Assembly: GCF_947179165.1 (NCBI RefSeq)
Contig: NC_077237.1
Coordinates: 15,647,523-15,711,522 of the forward strand
DNA from: Solanum dulcamara
Taxonomy: Eukaryota; Streptophyta; Magnoliopsida; Solanales; Solanaceae
Reading direction: 5' to 3'
Length of the DNA stretch: 64,000 bases
Position numbers and translations under genes: made by a program. Below are positions 33,819 to 46,639 of this stretch, piece by piece. The notes under the pieces were generated by a model. The model did not search any database. It worked only from the letters and a program-made list of their open reading frames with translations, and was not told the origin of the DNA. Position 1 is the stretch's first letter. Every line of letters begins with the position of its first letter.

Positions 33819-36800
33819 TGTTAATGTCGAAAAATAGACGGGGTTTAAAATTAATTTCATCTTTTTAGAAAAATCAATTTTAGTAAAAGAGGAGTCGCTA
33901 CTTAATTTTTTAAAGAAATTAAAAAAAAAACTTAATTTAAAAGACCCTAACAGATTTAAGTCTTAAAAATTTAGAGAAAAGGGTACGAGGTTCATATTAC
34001 TATTTTAAGAAGGTTTTAGCACTTAAAATAGCCGCTAACATGCGATTGTTCGATAATTTGAAAATTATTTGACTAACTTTGGAAAATGTATTTTAACAAT
34101 AATCAAAGTATTAAACAATTTGAGAAAAATATAAATTTTAGTCGATCAGTGACACCTAAAAGGAAACATTTTAGTCTTTAACGTCAAACTACCCAAAATA
34201 TATACCAAGCAAAATATATAAGCAAGATAAAATATTTATGTATTCACATTCTTCGGATCAGCGCCGACTTATTAATCAAAGATAAAAATATAGTATTTTG
34301 TCGATTTCTGCTCGGATCGATTTCCATCATTTCCGAAGGGCCTATCTACCCCTACCCCTCCTAAATTAATTTATTGTTATAATCCTAAAGCGATCTAAAA
34401 GAAGAAATAAAAACTAACATCTTAAAGGTGTCAAACGTCCAACTTAATATCCAAGAGGCATTTGGACGTACTATTAGGATAGGTGTTAGACTAAAGAAAA
34501 TATAGGTTTCTTAATTAGACACATCGTCAAACAAAAACAAATAAGACGTCATTTAGCACATAAAATCTCAAATAAGCTTCTATATTAATTAACTAGCATG
34601 CTTGAGAACACAGATAAATAGTAAAGGTCAAAGCAAATATTAAGTGTGTGTAAATGTCAAACCAAGATGACACAGAAACAAAGCTTAATTAATTAAACAT
34701 ATAAGAGGAATCTTAATTGTTAGCCTATTTGTGATAAAAGCAAGACATTATTGACAACTTTAATTTATTAACTAAAGACCTTAATGAAATTATATGAACA
34801 AGGTTTATACTTTATGACATGCTGGAGTTCAACCCAAGAGGACTCTTCGCGTCTCAAACTTTGGAGTTCAAATTCTGCTAAACTATGAAGAAGATACAAA
34901 GCAGTATACGAATAATATAGGGATACATCATGATGATAATTATAGTTCAACAGAATAAACAAACAAGGCAAAATATTTTAAAAAATAACAAACTAATGTA
35001 TAAAAAGAGGTTGGAACTAACCTGGACACTTTAATTAGGAAGACTAAATAAAATCGAAATCTGAAAACCAATACCAAACACCAGAAACAGAATATCAAGT
35101 GTACAAGAAACTCTTTCTCTTTCTTTTTTATTTTTGTTTTTAGAAATATGAAGTAAGAATGTTTTCTTTCGTTTTCTTTCAATCCTCTCTCTTCTTCTTC
35201 TTCCCTCTTTTTGTTTTCTTCAGTGAGTACTCAAATATATATCCGAAAAATAGAGAATGGAGGATGATTAGAATAATGCGGAGTGAGCATATTAATAAAA
35301 TAATACGGAATTGACAAAATGATTAAATAATATGGAGTGGATAAATTAATAGAATAATACGGAATGGACATGCTATTAATTAATTATCATACGTATATAT
35401 GGAAAAATGGGGAGGGGACAAGCATGGTCTTAAAAAAAGGAGAGGGGACAAGCATGGGATTTTTTTATAATAAAGTAGCATGAGTGTGGAATATAATAAT
35501 GTAAGGGATGGTTACCTATATTTAAAATAGTTATATGACATCAAGAATTCTAATAAAAGAAAACAATTAACCCGATTATAACTAATTAATTCGAAAACAA
35601 GAGCTACTAATTTGCGAAATAATTGATAAAAAATAGATTTTGAAACTCCCCTCTTTAGATCAGTTTTGAATATTCTTAAAAGGTAATAATTATACAAACT
35701 ATATATATTATCTTAAAATGAATAAAGATGACAGATTTATTTTAAAATAACTTGAAAATCTTTCGAGTTTTTTTTATAAAATTTAATTATTTCGATTTAT
35801 TTGAAAAAGGCTAGAACTAGAATAAGATGGGTAAATGTCAATTAATTAACAAACTTCTTAATTGTAACAAAACAAAATGATTAACTTAGATTTAAACCAC
35901 TAACTTGAAATATGAGTACATTGATTAAGCCAAACTAATTAGCAAAATTATTTAGTTTAAAAATCTATTTGAGATGATTTCGAATAATGATAAAAGTAAT
36001 AATTATAAGTAAAAAGAAAAATATATATTATTACTGAAGAATATTATTAGTATATATATATATGCCAAAATTGCTTTGAAAATAGATTTTTTGCGAACAT
36101 GTGAAAGGAGAAAGGCCTGAAATTGTAGGCGTTTAAGTGATCAGTGATGTCCCAAAAAAAATAAAAAGAATTCCGCCTTTATAGAGGATACATGATCATC
36201 AGTAGAAAGGAAGTAAATAATTAGAGAGTAAATTAAGGGAGAAATTTTCTTTAGTTAAAATGGAGAATCAAGAAATCATATCATCAAGCAAACATGGACA
36301 TATTTATAAGGTAGGAGAATCAATTAAACGTAGTAATTTAATCAACCAAAGATTACCATAAGCACAGAATCTAGGCTATGGTGGATCAAACGACACAAGA
36401 CTCCAACAATTTCATAATTAGCACACCAAGGAAATTGTTATGAATTTAACTTGTGATGAACAAGAGATAAACTACGCAAAGGCACGAAGTAATCAACTTT
36501 AAGGCAATATAAGTGTCTGAAGTATACGAATTTTAACTTAAGGGCAGCACTTTCAGTCCAAGAAGGGTATTTCTAACACTAATGTAAGCACAACACTTAA
36601 ATATGTCAAAAAAGCATGTAGTGCTCAATCAACAACAACAGAACATTAGGATAAAAAATAAAATCAGTAACATTTAAGGATGACTTCACACAATCATTGA
36701 GACATGAATGGACAAAAACAAATAAGAACTAGACACTACATTCATCTCAAATCAAGTCTCAAAACCTGTCAAGTAAGCAAAAGAGGTAAACAATTGAGAA

Positions 36801-37911
36801 CAGAAACATGAAAAGATCATACCGGAGATGAACTCTCGAAACCTTCTCTCAAAGAACAAGTACAATGGTTTGGCCCTGATATTTCAAGTCTTTTCTAGTT
36901 GATGCCTCGACGCTGCTGTGTGGCGTTGCTATCGGTGCATCGTTGCTGTCGAGTTGTCGTTCGTCGATGACGTCGTTGTTACAGCAGAGGAGGAGAGGAC
37001 AGCGATGAGGGGTCGTAGTTGCCATCGTCAGTCTTGCCGTTGCTGCAGCTGGTGGCGGAGATGGTTGCCGTTGCTACCTGGAGCTCATCGAAAAAGGGGG
37101 TCGCTGGAGCTGATGCCGCCATTGTTGTGCTGTTGGAGGCGCAGTGAAGAGCAGAGAAGAGGGAATGCGTGCGAGAGAGAGAGAGATAGTGTGGTGGTGG
37201 TTGTGCGTGGGAGAGATGAGGGGAGGCGGCGTTGTTGTCTTTTTCTCCAAAGAAGAAGATGACCAAAAAATGTCCTTTTTTTGTTTGTTTTTTTAGTTTA
37301 GGTTAGGGTTTAAAAATTAGAAATGAGAGGTTTAATCCTAGCCGTTCATAATTTTGATGAACGGTTGGATTAGATTTTGATATTTGATAAAGATGAGATG
37401 AATGAGTGTGATTAAAAGATGGGTTTAAGATTTAAATTAGCTCCTTATGTATATGCTACGAAAATATATGTGTATATATATAGTGTACGTATGTACATAC
37501 TAAAATAGATGCGTAATTAATATAATTAACGAAAATATATAACAAGCTTTATTAAATAATAGTTTTAATGCACGTGTATAAAATGTATTAAAATACATAT
37601 GTCATATGAATAAGTAAATTATAAAATAAACTTAGTTAAGAAATATTTTTTACATATATGCTAAATAGACGCATGAAAATATTTGAACATATGAGGCTCG
37701 TTATTTTTTTAAAATATAAATAGTAAAGGTAATAGTTATAATATTAATAAATAGCAAAATATCATAAATTATGAACGTAAAAATATACGTTTTGTTGGAT
37801 AAAACTAAGTATAAATTATTTACTTAATAAAGAAATAACTTTGAAAAATATCTATTCATTAAGATAGTAATCTGAAAACAGTTAAGTGCTGGTCAAAATT
37901 GGGTGTCAACA
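33819..37911 (-). repeat. 5' LTR of Ogre element 2 (about 4.1 kb, internally deleted)
   Basis: It starts TGTTGACACCC at 37,911 and ends ...TTAACA at 33,819, four bases before the primer binding site. Compared with the shared LTR it lacks about 220 bp (junction near 34,141), about 1.07 kb (junction near 34,826, matching 12,605-13,690) and about 140 bp (junction near 37,440, matching about 16,318-16,455). It has a 35-bp insertion near 35,200. The flank beyond 37,911 is unrelated to the element. Confidence 0.8.
36979..37266 (-). pseudogene. Broken counterpart of the LTR GC-island ORF
   Basis: The frame starts with the same Met-Val-Ile-Phe-Phe-Phe and is alignable for about 90 residues. It then meets a stop where the LTR has lost bases relative to 15,850-15,890 of the shared LTR. 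The matching 5' splice site is kept (GTATGATC at 36,822 downward). Weak frame conservation between the two LTRs argues against a protein under selection in these copies. Confidence 0.3.
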
Positions 37912-38914
37912 CCCCATTTAAATTTTATCCAATGTTTTAAATCATATTTCACGTTTTCAAGGAAAATTAGACAAAAACAATCAAATATTATTTGCAACAA
38001 TTATAACCAAACACAACTCCAACTTCAAAAATTTCAAATAAAGTGAAAAAAAAATATTTATAATAGTAAGTAATAGCTCGTATATAAGATTTAATCTATG
38101 ACATTGTGTGTCAATCTATTTGAGATATTATTCTTTTAGAACAAATTTGATTTGTATATTTCAGATAAATTAGTTAAGTTGAATGATATCTCTAGTGGTA
38201 AAAATTGAGGGTATAAATCATAGTTAAAAAAATTACATTCAAATTCTAAATATTCTTTACAAATCTTAAACTTTAAAAAATTTCATTGCTATCATCAATT
38301 GGAGTACTTGGTCAAAATAAATAATTGCATATCAAATTCTTCAAATAGGATCTTCTCAGTGCACGGCCTCTGGCATACCAATGCTACCGGACAACAACGT
38401 CTACATCTCATGCGAACATCATAATGGCAAATCTCTTCTAAAAGAGATCTTCTTATGTTTGGACACTACCATGCACAAATTTGTGTCACGCCCAGTTGCA
38501 AATACTAGTTCAAGAAAATGTAAGCACACAATTACAATTCCAGTCTAAAAGAGAGTTTGTTGTTTGAGTTTAAAATCATATGCTATTGAATGAATGAATG
38601 AATATTAGCGTTAATTAATTAACAATCTTTTATTTATTTATTACTAGTTTAGTGTGTACGCATTTTGCACGTGTTTATCGCGTAAAATAATAAGAGAAAT
38701 ATATAAAAAGAATAAAATATTGTGTGTACATTATATCATTAACTACAAAAAAAAATTATAAAGAAAGTAAATATGAAAATCTTCCAATTCCAAACTTGCT
38801 CACCATGCATATACACTATCCATACATAGTACACCTTGATCCCAATTTCCTACCTTATTTCGCTGCCAACTCTATCAATTATCATTCTCACCTCTTATCA
38901 TGGAAACCCTGCCC
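37912..38914. other. AT-rich DNA flanking the tandem Ogre array
   Basis: No gene or transposon signature was found. Short microsatellite-like runs (gaatgaatgaat near 38,590) are the only structure. Confidence 0.4.
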
Positions 38915-39168
38915 TTTGTACACACTAAGATTTCTCAAGCCTAACCATTTTATACACATTAAGGCTTCTCAGGACTAATCCTTATATCCACTAAGGCTTT
39001 CTAAGCCTACCTTTATATGCACGAAGACTTTCAAGTCTACCCTTTGTACACACTAAGGCTTCCCAAGTTATACATCCTAAGACTTTCCAAGCCTAACCTT
39101 TAATACACACTAAGGCTTCTCAACCCTAACCCATAAGACACACTAAGGCTTTTCAAGCCTAATTCTTA
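38915..39168. repeat. Tandem ~38-bp repeat with self-complementary core
   Basis: Seven or so units of the form cacactaaggctt-ctcaagcctaacc. Each contains aaggctt...aagcct, which can pair with itself, so the array could form a row of small hairpins. Units are diverged. It may belong to an old LTR, but I could not find its ends. Confidence 0.6.
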
Positions 39169-39570
39169 CATGAGACATGAACAAACCATCACACTCACCC
39201 ATACTTGAGTCCCATTTAACTTTCAAATAAATAAGGCCACTCAAGGATCCTAAAGATATAACCTATCATGTTTTAACAATGCAAACCCTGGTCTACACAA
39301 GAACCATTTCAATATTTAAACACACAACTCGGCCATTCATGAACCAACATGGCTAAACACACAACTCGGCCATTCATGTACCAACATGGCTAACACATCA
39401 CAAGAACAAGTCAACAATAGAAATAAACTTCTAGTCACAAATATTGACTTAATAAATACATGGAACATGTCTCACATGATCATAAACAAACTCAGTTCAC
39501 CCAAAGAACCAATCACACACACAAGCCAAATATGTCAAACCTATACAGGCATGGTACCTGAGATAACCAA

Positions 39571-39800
39571 TGATAACCTATACTAGACGTTGTGCTCGAG
39601 CCAATCGATGATATCATGTACCAGACGTGGTACCTGTGCCAATTGAGGTTACCCTATACCAGGCTTTATGCCTGGACCATGAGCTAACCTGTACTAGGTG
39701 TGGTACTCGAGCTAACTAGATAATATCATGTACTAGGTGTGGTACATGTGTCAATCGAGGTTATCCATACCAGGCGTGGTACCTGTTCCAAGCATGCAAT
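39571..39800. repeat. ~111-bp repeat with palindromic gtaccagacgtggtac motifs
   Basis: Two long units start at about 39,595 and 39,706 (ctcgag), each holding two sub-motifs such as taccagacgtggtacc and taccaggcgtggtacc. The arms are inverted repeats. Similar stem-loop rows occur in LTRs of Solanaceae gypsy elements as far as I recall. Confidence 0.55.
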
Positions 39801-41410
39801 CATAAAACACATGAAAAATCAAATCGCAATGAACAATCATACTTGAACCCACAAGTAAATAAAACAGGTTCATTGCATGAAATTATCAACATGATATCAC
39901 TTCACATTAATTCCTTTATTTCTTGAGTAATCATTAGATAAGTATTTCATATGGAACAAACAACATCACATATACACACACATACGCACATATATATAGC
40001 CCAATTCAAAAGCTCCTTATGAGTACACATTCGTGCCTAGGAATTACCTTACTAATCCTATGAATTACTGCTCTTCATGTTCATTTTGTTCCCCTTTGAT
40101 TACCACAAGCCCAAAAATAGCTATAACCTAGTAATTTCTTCATACATAACCCTTATAGTTATCACCAAACAATCTTAATAAGGATGCTCAAGATTAACAA
40201 ATAAGAACTAGAGAACCATCCCTAGTCATTATCTATTCCCACCATAAACAACAACAAACAATAACCTTAACCATTCAGATTCTGTGCATGAAGGCCGAAT
40301 CATGAAACCTCTCATCAATCTACAAAAATATCATGTAATTGGAAATAGGTCAAAATTTCTCAGTTAAGTCTAGCCTACCTGGGCACCAAAATGCTGTAAC
40401 AAGTAAGTTATGCCGCTAATGATCTTCTTTCTTTTTTACATTTCCAAAGGCTAAATCATCTAATAGTAATAATTATAAGAGTAATTAATAAACTAATATT
40501 CTAATAAATATTTTGGAATTCGAACCCACTAGTTCTACCCTCTGACTCAAAACTCTATATTTTGAAATGATTTGATCAATTTCTAGTCCCAAGGACATAA
40601 CTCAAATTCAAGATATTTTCAATCTATCAATGATTGAATAGAAAAAAAAAGAGTGAGATGATGGGTGCTGAATTATGAATAAAGTAATTTACTAAGTTTT
40701 TGTTTCTTTTAGGAACACTATCACTAAAAGGAGAATGCATTTTCACAATCCAAAGAACTCATTTTATTCTTAAAAAGAAAAGGTAAAACGTACTCAAGGA
40801 TCTGATCTATGCACATCCTTTCAAAACAGTCAGAAATTAAGTGCATAAATTTTATATTGTCTATGGAATGAGAATTTGATCCCTAAAATCCTTCCACTTG
40901 CTCAAACAAAGCAAAATGGGGCTTTTAATCATTACCCTTTCCCTCGAAACTGAAAACCATCATCAAAACATACCAACATTTTTCCCACTTAGAAAACCAT
41001 CCATCTTCTCTTCTTCTACACAAGAAACCCTCTCACGGAAAATCTCTCTTAAACGAAAAAGATTGTTGTCATCATCTTCTGCGTCTTCTCAAGACATTCT
41101 TGACAATAGCCTCCCCATCTTCAAAACCCTTTTCTCCACTCGTAGACTACTCAAACAATGAGTATCTCATAAAGGTATCATCTTAGGAGGAACATCTATC
41201 AAGGTTTCCATCTCCTACCCTTTCAATTTTCCATACCATATCACCCATTCCTACACCATCATCAAAACCACCATCCCCAAACACTCAAAAATTCGATTCC
41301 TTAAATTATTCTTTGACCTCTAGTGAAATATACTTTGTCGTCCCTCCTTACATAATTGCATAACCCTCCTCCTCCTCTGATGAAGATATTAATAATGATG
41401 GAGACATTCT
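39801..41410. other. Unassigned stretch with one weak ORF
   Basis: No recognisable gene. An 87-codon plus ORF at 40,898-41,161 is Ser/Leu-rich (SSSSASSQDIL) and looks like a transit-peptide-like or chance frame. I cannot assign it. A microsatellite acacacacatacgcacatata sits near 39,975. Confidence 0.35.
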
Positions 41411-44400
41411 TCTATCACGATCCGATTTCTCAAGTCATGATGGCACCTACTATCAACCCACAAGTAGGTAAGCCTAACCTCATAGTCCAGAATCATAGGT
41501 AATGGACCATCACAAGATGAAAAAAAGAAATCAATAATATTAATATTAATAACAAGAAAAGAGAATGAGAACAATATAACAAAATAACCCCTAAGACCTA
41601 GTATCAGCCAGTAGTCGAACCACTAAACCAAATAAAGAAGTGCAAGAATTATATATATACAATAGTAGTAGTAATAATACAGACTGTCTCTGAATACTAA
41701 ATAAAGACTAGACCAAGCCAAAATAGAAGGAGATAGGCAACTCTGAATGCCAAAATCTCAACTAGTCTCCAAAATCCAAGAGCTACTCTGCACGATATCC
41801 AATCAGTAGTGAAAATCCGTACTATGATCTGCATGGTGCAGAAGTGTAATATGAGTACCAGCAAGTAGCACTTAGTAGGCATCGACCGACTGAGCTCCAA
41901 ATATTAAGTAAGTATAAATAACATGTAAGCAAGGAGTATATCACAAGTAACTAATAGGAATAATACAGAATCCTACAACAAGAGGCATCAGATATAAGCA
42001 AGGGAGAAAAGGTAGGAAACAAGCAAGGAAACTAAGGACATACCTGGTGGCACAGCCCAAGACCTAAATAAAGTGACACACTACAAAAAGACGAACAACA
42101 AGTGACATCCTACTAACAGAAGTAAACACAGATATCATAAAGGTCTAAAGGACTGTATCAACTAAATCCCTACATAAAAGTTAGATAAATAAGAACAAGG
42201 GCAGTAACTATCTTCAAACAAGAGACCACTCTTTATATCTCTACAAGTTCGCAAATAGTAAGACAATACCTCATCTGCCCCTGTGTTCCTAGGAAGTTCA
42301 CTCACAAACAGGTAAACTCATACAACATCCCATACTATCGACAAGTACAAACAACTATGTTGGTGATAGGCAATGCATATATGAATAAAAGTCATGCAAT
42401 AAAACCAGTAATACCATCTGCACCAAGTACTTTATACCAAGATATATACACCTACTTCCAATCCCAGCCAAAAAGTAGGACCTATGCACCTCTCTAAGAT
42501 TGCCATGGGGGGCTCAGGAATGCCTCTATATACCTGCCTGGTCCCGATCCAGGTCTTATATCAATATCGCTATCAATATGTATATAAAGGGTCAGAAATC
42601 TCTAGGATTGGGCCAGTGTTATAAATGAGTGCATCCTCGATGCCTCAAATAAATATAAAAATGAATGCATCCTTGATGCCTCGAATCAATATAAAAAATA
42701 AGTGTATTCTCAATGCCTCAAATCAATATCATAAAATGTGTGCATCCTCGACGCCACCAGTCCACTTAAAATAGTAGTAATAAAGGTAGGACGATCCCCA
42801 TTCAAAACTTAGTATAAAATAGTTTGGACTACAACCCAACTTTCTCAAATCAATGCCAAGAACCAATGCATGCAATGGGGTCGACTACATCCATGAGAAA
42901 ACAATGATCCAATATAATACACACCATCACCAGCACCCAAAAAACATGTATAATTACATACAATAATGACTCCACAAGCACCTTACCCTCTATAGGATAG
43001 AAACAGGACTAGCACATGTAATTGACCTCTAGTTAAGGCCAAAAGATCAAATCAACTTATCTAACTCAACCACAAAGCTCAAAAGGTAAATCAACCCTAA
43101 CTGGGTAATAAGGAGGAGGATATAAGAAAATAGGTATTTAGCTAGTCAATCAATACCTCTAGATCCAATTGGGAATACAACCTTGATATTTTGAAACCAA
43201 CTAGCCCTACCAAATGGCAAAAAAAGACCATAGAGGATTCTAGCTCTAAATCCATAAATGGAATCCAATAGTAAATCACAGGCCTAACTGGGTGGAAATT
43301 ACTACACTAAGGCTTCAAGAAAGGTGTTACAATAGCGAAGGACACTAAGCCTCATAAATTCTGGCCAATAACGACTCATCAATTAAGTCAATCCCAAAAT
43401 CAATCCTAAGGCGCAAATCTGCCAATCACCATGACATCAATCAAGTCATCTAAAATAGGCTAATCAAGGTCAAACTAAGGCATAATTAATAAGCTTACCA
43501 ACTAGACGGGAAATCTTATAAAGGAAAATTGGTCTAAGGCTCATACCGGGACAACAAGACAATAATTGAGGAGTCAAGCCTAACCCGTCTCATACAATCC
43601 AAACCACAAGCAAATTATACTAAACAATACTTATTAAAGCTCAATCAAAGAATATGAGATCGTAGCCTACCTTGAAGCCGAACACGCGCGCTCCAAGTCC
43701 ACTTCTTTATAGCTTTTGTCTCCAAAAATAACTCTAAATGTCTCCACACTATCAAAATATTGATCACCTTATCAATATGAACATTTTGAGACTAAAGTCG
43801 TATTTATCAAAGATGAATCCAAAATTGGGTCTAAACAAAATTGTGGGATCTGCATTGGAAATCCTGAAAACAACTCCGTGAAAAGGTTCAAAATGCATTA
43901 TTGAACTTGTACCCTAAAATGGGGCACAAATCGATGCTCAAAACGACCTAAATCAGCCCAACATTTAAAAACTCCATTAAAGCCCTAACTAAGTTTTGGC
44001 ACCCCCTTTGGGGAAGAAATTACCTAAAACAGATGATCCTCACGCTTCCCCGAATATGCCAACACATAGTCATGATCAACACAAACCCACCGGACTTAGA
44101 TTCACCAAAATTGGAGCTCTATAGCTCCCAAAATCAAAGAATGAAAATGAGAGTCGGGTCTTTTTCCCATCTGGTATTTAATTAAAAGACCAAATAACAA
44201 AGCATTGCGATCGCAGCCTTTGGCCTCGACATCGTGAAGGTCCCTGAGCCTAGGCATCCTAATCGCAAAGGCTACTGAGCAAGTGCATCGCAATCGCGAC
44301 CACAAGCCTCGTGAACGCGATGAGCAATGGTACTTGCACCAGCAGGTGCTGCACTAGCTCAAACTTGAGCTTTACACAAGCTTCATTAGGGTTCTCGGGA

Positions 44401-45028
44401 TTTGTTCGGAATCTCGTGTACATACACGGACTATGCTACCCCACTAAATTTAATGTTCCAAACTCAACTAATTAGTGTAAATTTCCATTCGAGCTCATCT
44501 CGATAAAGGTGGGTCCCACACCTATGCACCATTTTTATCAATTCTATAAGAAGGCTCAAAATGTGAACGAAAGCCTCAGGATACGAACGAAATATCATTC
44601 TAGATCAAACTCGACATTCCAAACCTAACCACATTAATAGAATTTCAATCTGAGCATGTTTTCTACAAATATTAACCAAAGTCAACCTTAGGCCAATTTT
44701 TTCAAAGGCTAAAGCGTCAATTGACCTCAAACTCGCATTGCCTAGATCCTCGTATCAACCATGCTACTAGCCTAATTTGACCGTTCTGAAGCTGATGGAA
44801 CTATCAGAAATCTATTATGTGTTATTTTCCTAGATTTTTGACTGAAGTCAATCGTTCAAACTATAAGAGATCCAAAATAGAAAATCAGGCATAAAACCCA
44901 AATGAACGACCAGACGACCGAACTGTTAGTGTCAGTAGGTCATAAATGACTTGGGGTCGCTATAAAAAATCTCTAAATATTGAAAATATCATAGAAATAT
45001 AAAAATGACCTTGAGGATCATTACATCT
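41411..45028. mobile_element. Probable LTR remnant (~3.6 kb) of a gypsy-type element
   Basis: It begins near tatcacgatccgatttctca (41,411), then agtcatgatggcacctact. It ends near ggtcataaatgacttggggt (44,937) and accttgaggatcattaca (45,010-45,028). These phrases resemble the ends of long LTRs common in nightshade genomes; that is recall, not a search. In between are a ~55-bp tandem repeat and a GC-richer stretch with atcgcgaccac-like motifs (44,200-44,340). No coding region adjoins it, so a solo LTR is possible. Typical TG/CA ends and a target duplication are not evident. Confidence 0.5.
42620..42765. repeat. Three- to four-copy ~55-bp repeat (tgcatcctcgatgcctcaaat)
   Basis: Units at about 42,632, 42,665, 42,706 and 42,740 share gcatcctcgatgcctc followed by aaatcaatataaaa. 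It lies inside the LTR-like block. Confidence 0.65.
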
Positions 45029-45059
45029 TCTAGCCCCAAGATATATTAGGGTTGAATCC

Positions 45060-46440
45060 ACCATCATTCTGGGGATGAAAAAGAAAGAAGTCATCAAACC
45101 CTCTCTAAAATCAAGGTCTAAACCTTCTGTTAACTCTATACCCTCGTCTACTCTCCCACCAAGAACACCATTCACAATAAGGAAGGTTGTTGATGCATAG
45201 AAAAAAGCGGGATGAAGAGAGTTCGGATTGTTACGGGGAAGAGAAAAAATGGTGATGATGATGAACCCATTAATGTGGACGAGGTAGAGGAGACTTTGAA
45301 GATGAAGATGATACTCCTAAGGTGGGGAGAAATAAGAACTATGAAAAATAATTTAAGGTTGGGACCCCTGGATATTATGTTACTCAATGCTTCTTGAAAG
45401 GGAAGATTCTCTATGAAGAGGTAATTCTCAATCCCTTTATTCAATGATTACTTGATAGACTTAGTTTTCAAGGGTGGGATTATTTGTTTAGGAATGTGAA
45501 GCCTCTTTTGTATAGAGAAGAAGTTATAGAATTTTATGAAAATTTAATTTTTTTTGATGGATTGGTATTAGTCTGTAGCAGGGTGAAGGGCCTAGAGATA
45601 GTGTTTGATATTGTTAAGTTGGGGGGAAATTCTAATTATTTCTTTAAAGGGGTTGGAGGAGTATGTATGGAAATCCGATGAGGGGTTGTTTGCTGACTAG
45701 AAAGTTCTCTCAGGGAAAGGAGAAGAGGGTAGCTAGGAATGTTTTAAAGGGGAAAATATTTCTTGATCACAAATTCATGTTTGAAATTGTGAATAAGGAG
45801 AAACTACATAAGGGAGTAGAAGACATGAGACTAGTTTCAAGGACATGGGGATCATGAATGCTCTGGACTTAAATGAACCAATCAACTTCCCTGCACTCAT
45901 GATCAAACATATGGAAAGAGTAAAAAAAAAGGGCAGCCTGGTGCACTAAGGCTCCCGCTATGCGCAGGGTTCAGGGAAGGGCCTGACCACAAGGGTCTAT
46001 TGTACGCAGTCTTACCTTGCATTTCTGCCAGAGTGACTACCCTAAAACTGGTTCTCATGGATTAGCATATGGGTTCTTATTGACTGAAGTGCTTAGGGGT
46101 TTTGGGGTGTCCTTCAGAAAGGTGTGTCAGCTACCAAGAATGATAGAATCACTCTTTCCACTCTGGAAGAGTGTGACTGTGTATATGCATCAGCTCTTAA
46201 GAAAAAGAGTTCCAACCCCACGACTTAATGTTTTGCTGGACCTAGAGGCTGCTCATAAGGAGATTGCTAAGTTGCATGAGGAGAATGCTAGTCTAAGAGT
46301 GTCTTACAGTTTCTCAATCTTAGGTGGACTCTTTGAGGACTGAGGTGATAGAGCAGCAAACCAAGCACCTTGAGAACATCCAGTCACAGGTAGACCTTCT
46401 TCCCAAACCCAAGCCTTCCTCTTGATCCCCCTTAGTCTTT
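45060..46440 (+). pseudogene. Plant-transposon-protein-like pseudogene (PF20167 type)
   Basis: Pieces of one ancestral protein appear in changing plus frames. They are a charged Ser/Pro N-terminus (45,090-45,190), KRVRIVTGKRKNGDDDEPIN (45,212), LFRNVKPLLYREEVIEFYEN (near 45,480), GLEEYVWKSDEGLFAD (near 45,650), DLNEPINFPALMIKHMERV (45,870-45,920), then SHGLAYGFLLTEVLRGFGVS (46,050) and a leucine-rich coiled-coil end (LDLEAAHKEIAKLHEENASL). This is the family annotated as putative plant transposon protein in nightshade genomes; the assignment is from memory. A SINE interrupts it at 45,922-46,031. Confidence 0.6.
45922..46031 (-). mobile_element. Au-like SINE, 5'-truncated
   Basis: On the minus strand it reads from GCAGAAATGCAAGGTAAGAC through TGCGTACAATAGACCCTTG, CGCATAGCGGGAGCC and TTAGTGCACC to a T-run. 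This is the 3' two-thirds of an Au-type SINE. The tRNA-like head with boxes A and B is missing. It splits the transposon-protein pseudogene between ERV and TDYP-like sequence. The bases agagt stand on both sides (45,917-45,921 and 46,030-46,034) and may be a short target duplication. Confidence 0.7.
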
Positions 46441-46639
46441 CTAATGCAGTTTCCCTTTCCTTTTTGTGAAAATTAGTCCTTTTTTGGTTCCTCTTGACAA
46501 ACAATGTTTGATTTTTGTAATTAATTAATTAGATATATTTTATTTGGGGACACAAGGTGGCTTAAATTGTGCTTATTTTAGTGGTTTAGATTACTATTTT
46601 TGGGCCACTAAGTGGTGCACTGTGTTTTTATTATTAAGA

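Larger units (their letters stand above)
11381..37911 (-). mobile_element. Ogre-type Ty3/gypsy retrotransposon, element 2 (complete but decayed)
   Basis: The element reads from 37,911 down to 11,381. It has two long LTRs (33,819-37,911 and 11,381-16,932), a primer binding site, ORF1, gag, protease, RT, RNase H, a second RNase H, integrase, a long 3' UTR with tandem repeats, and a polypurine tract against the 3' LTR. Its span is 26.5 kb, or about 22.7 kb without the LINE at 22,267-26,119. Great size, multi-kb LTRs, an extra ORF upstream of gag and two RNase H domains are the known marks of the Tat/Ogre lineage. The 5' LTR borders unrelated DNA at 37,912 (ccccattt...), so this is a true outer end. 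Every reading frame carries stops or shifts, so it is not autonomous. A target duplication cannot be read, because the low-coordinate side runs straight into another internal region. Confidence 0.88.

Noticed and set aside
40898..41161. 87-codon plus ORF
   Set aside because: Short, low-complexity Ser-rich, no family recognised and no supporting context, so it is listed only within the surrounding stretch.
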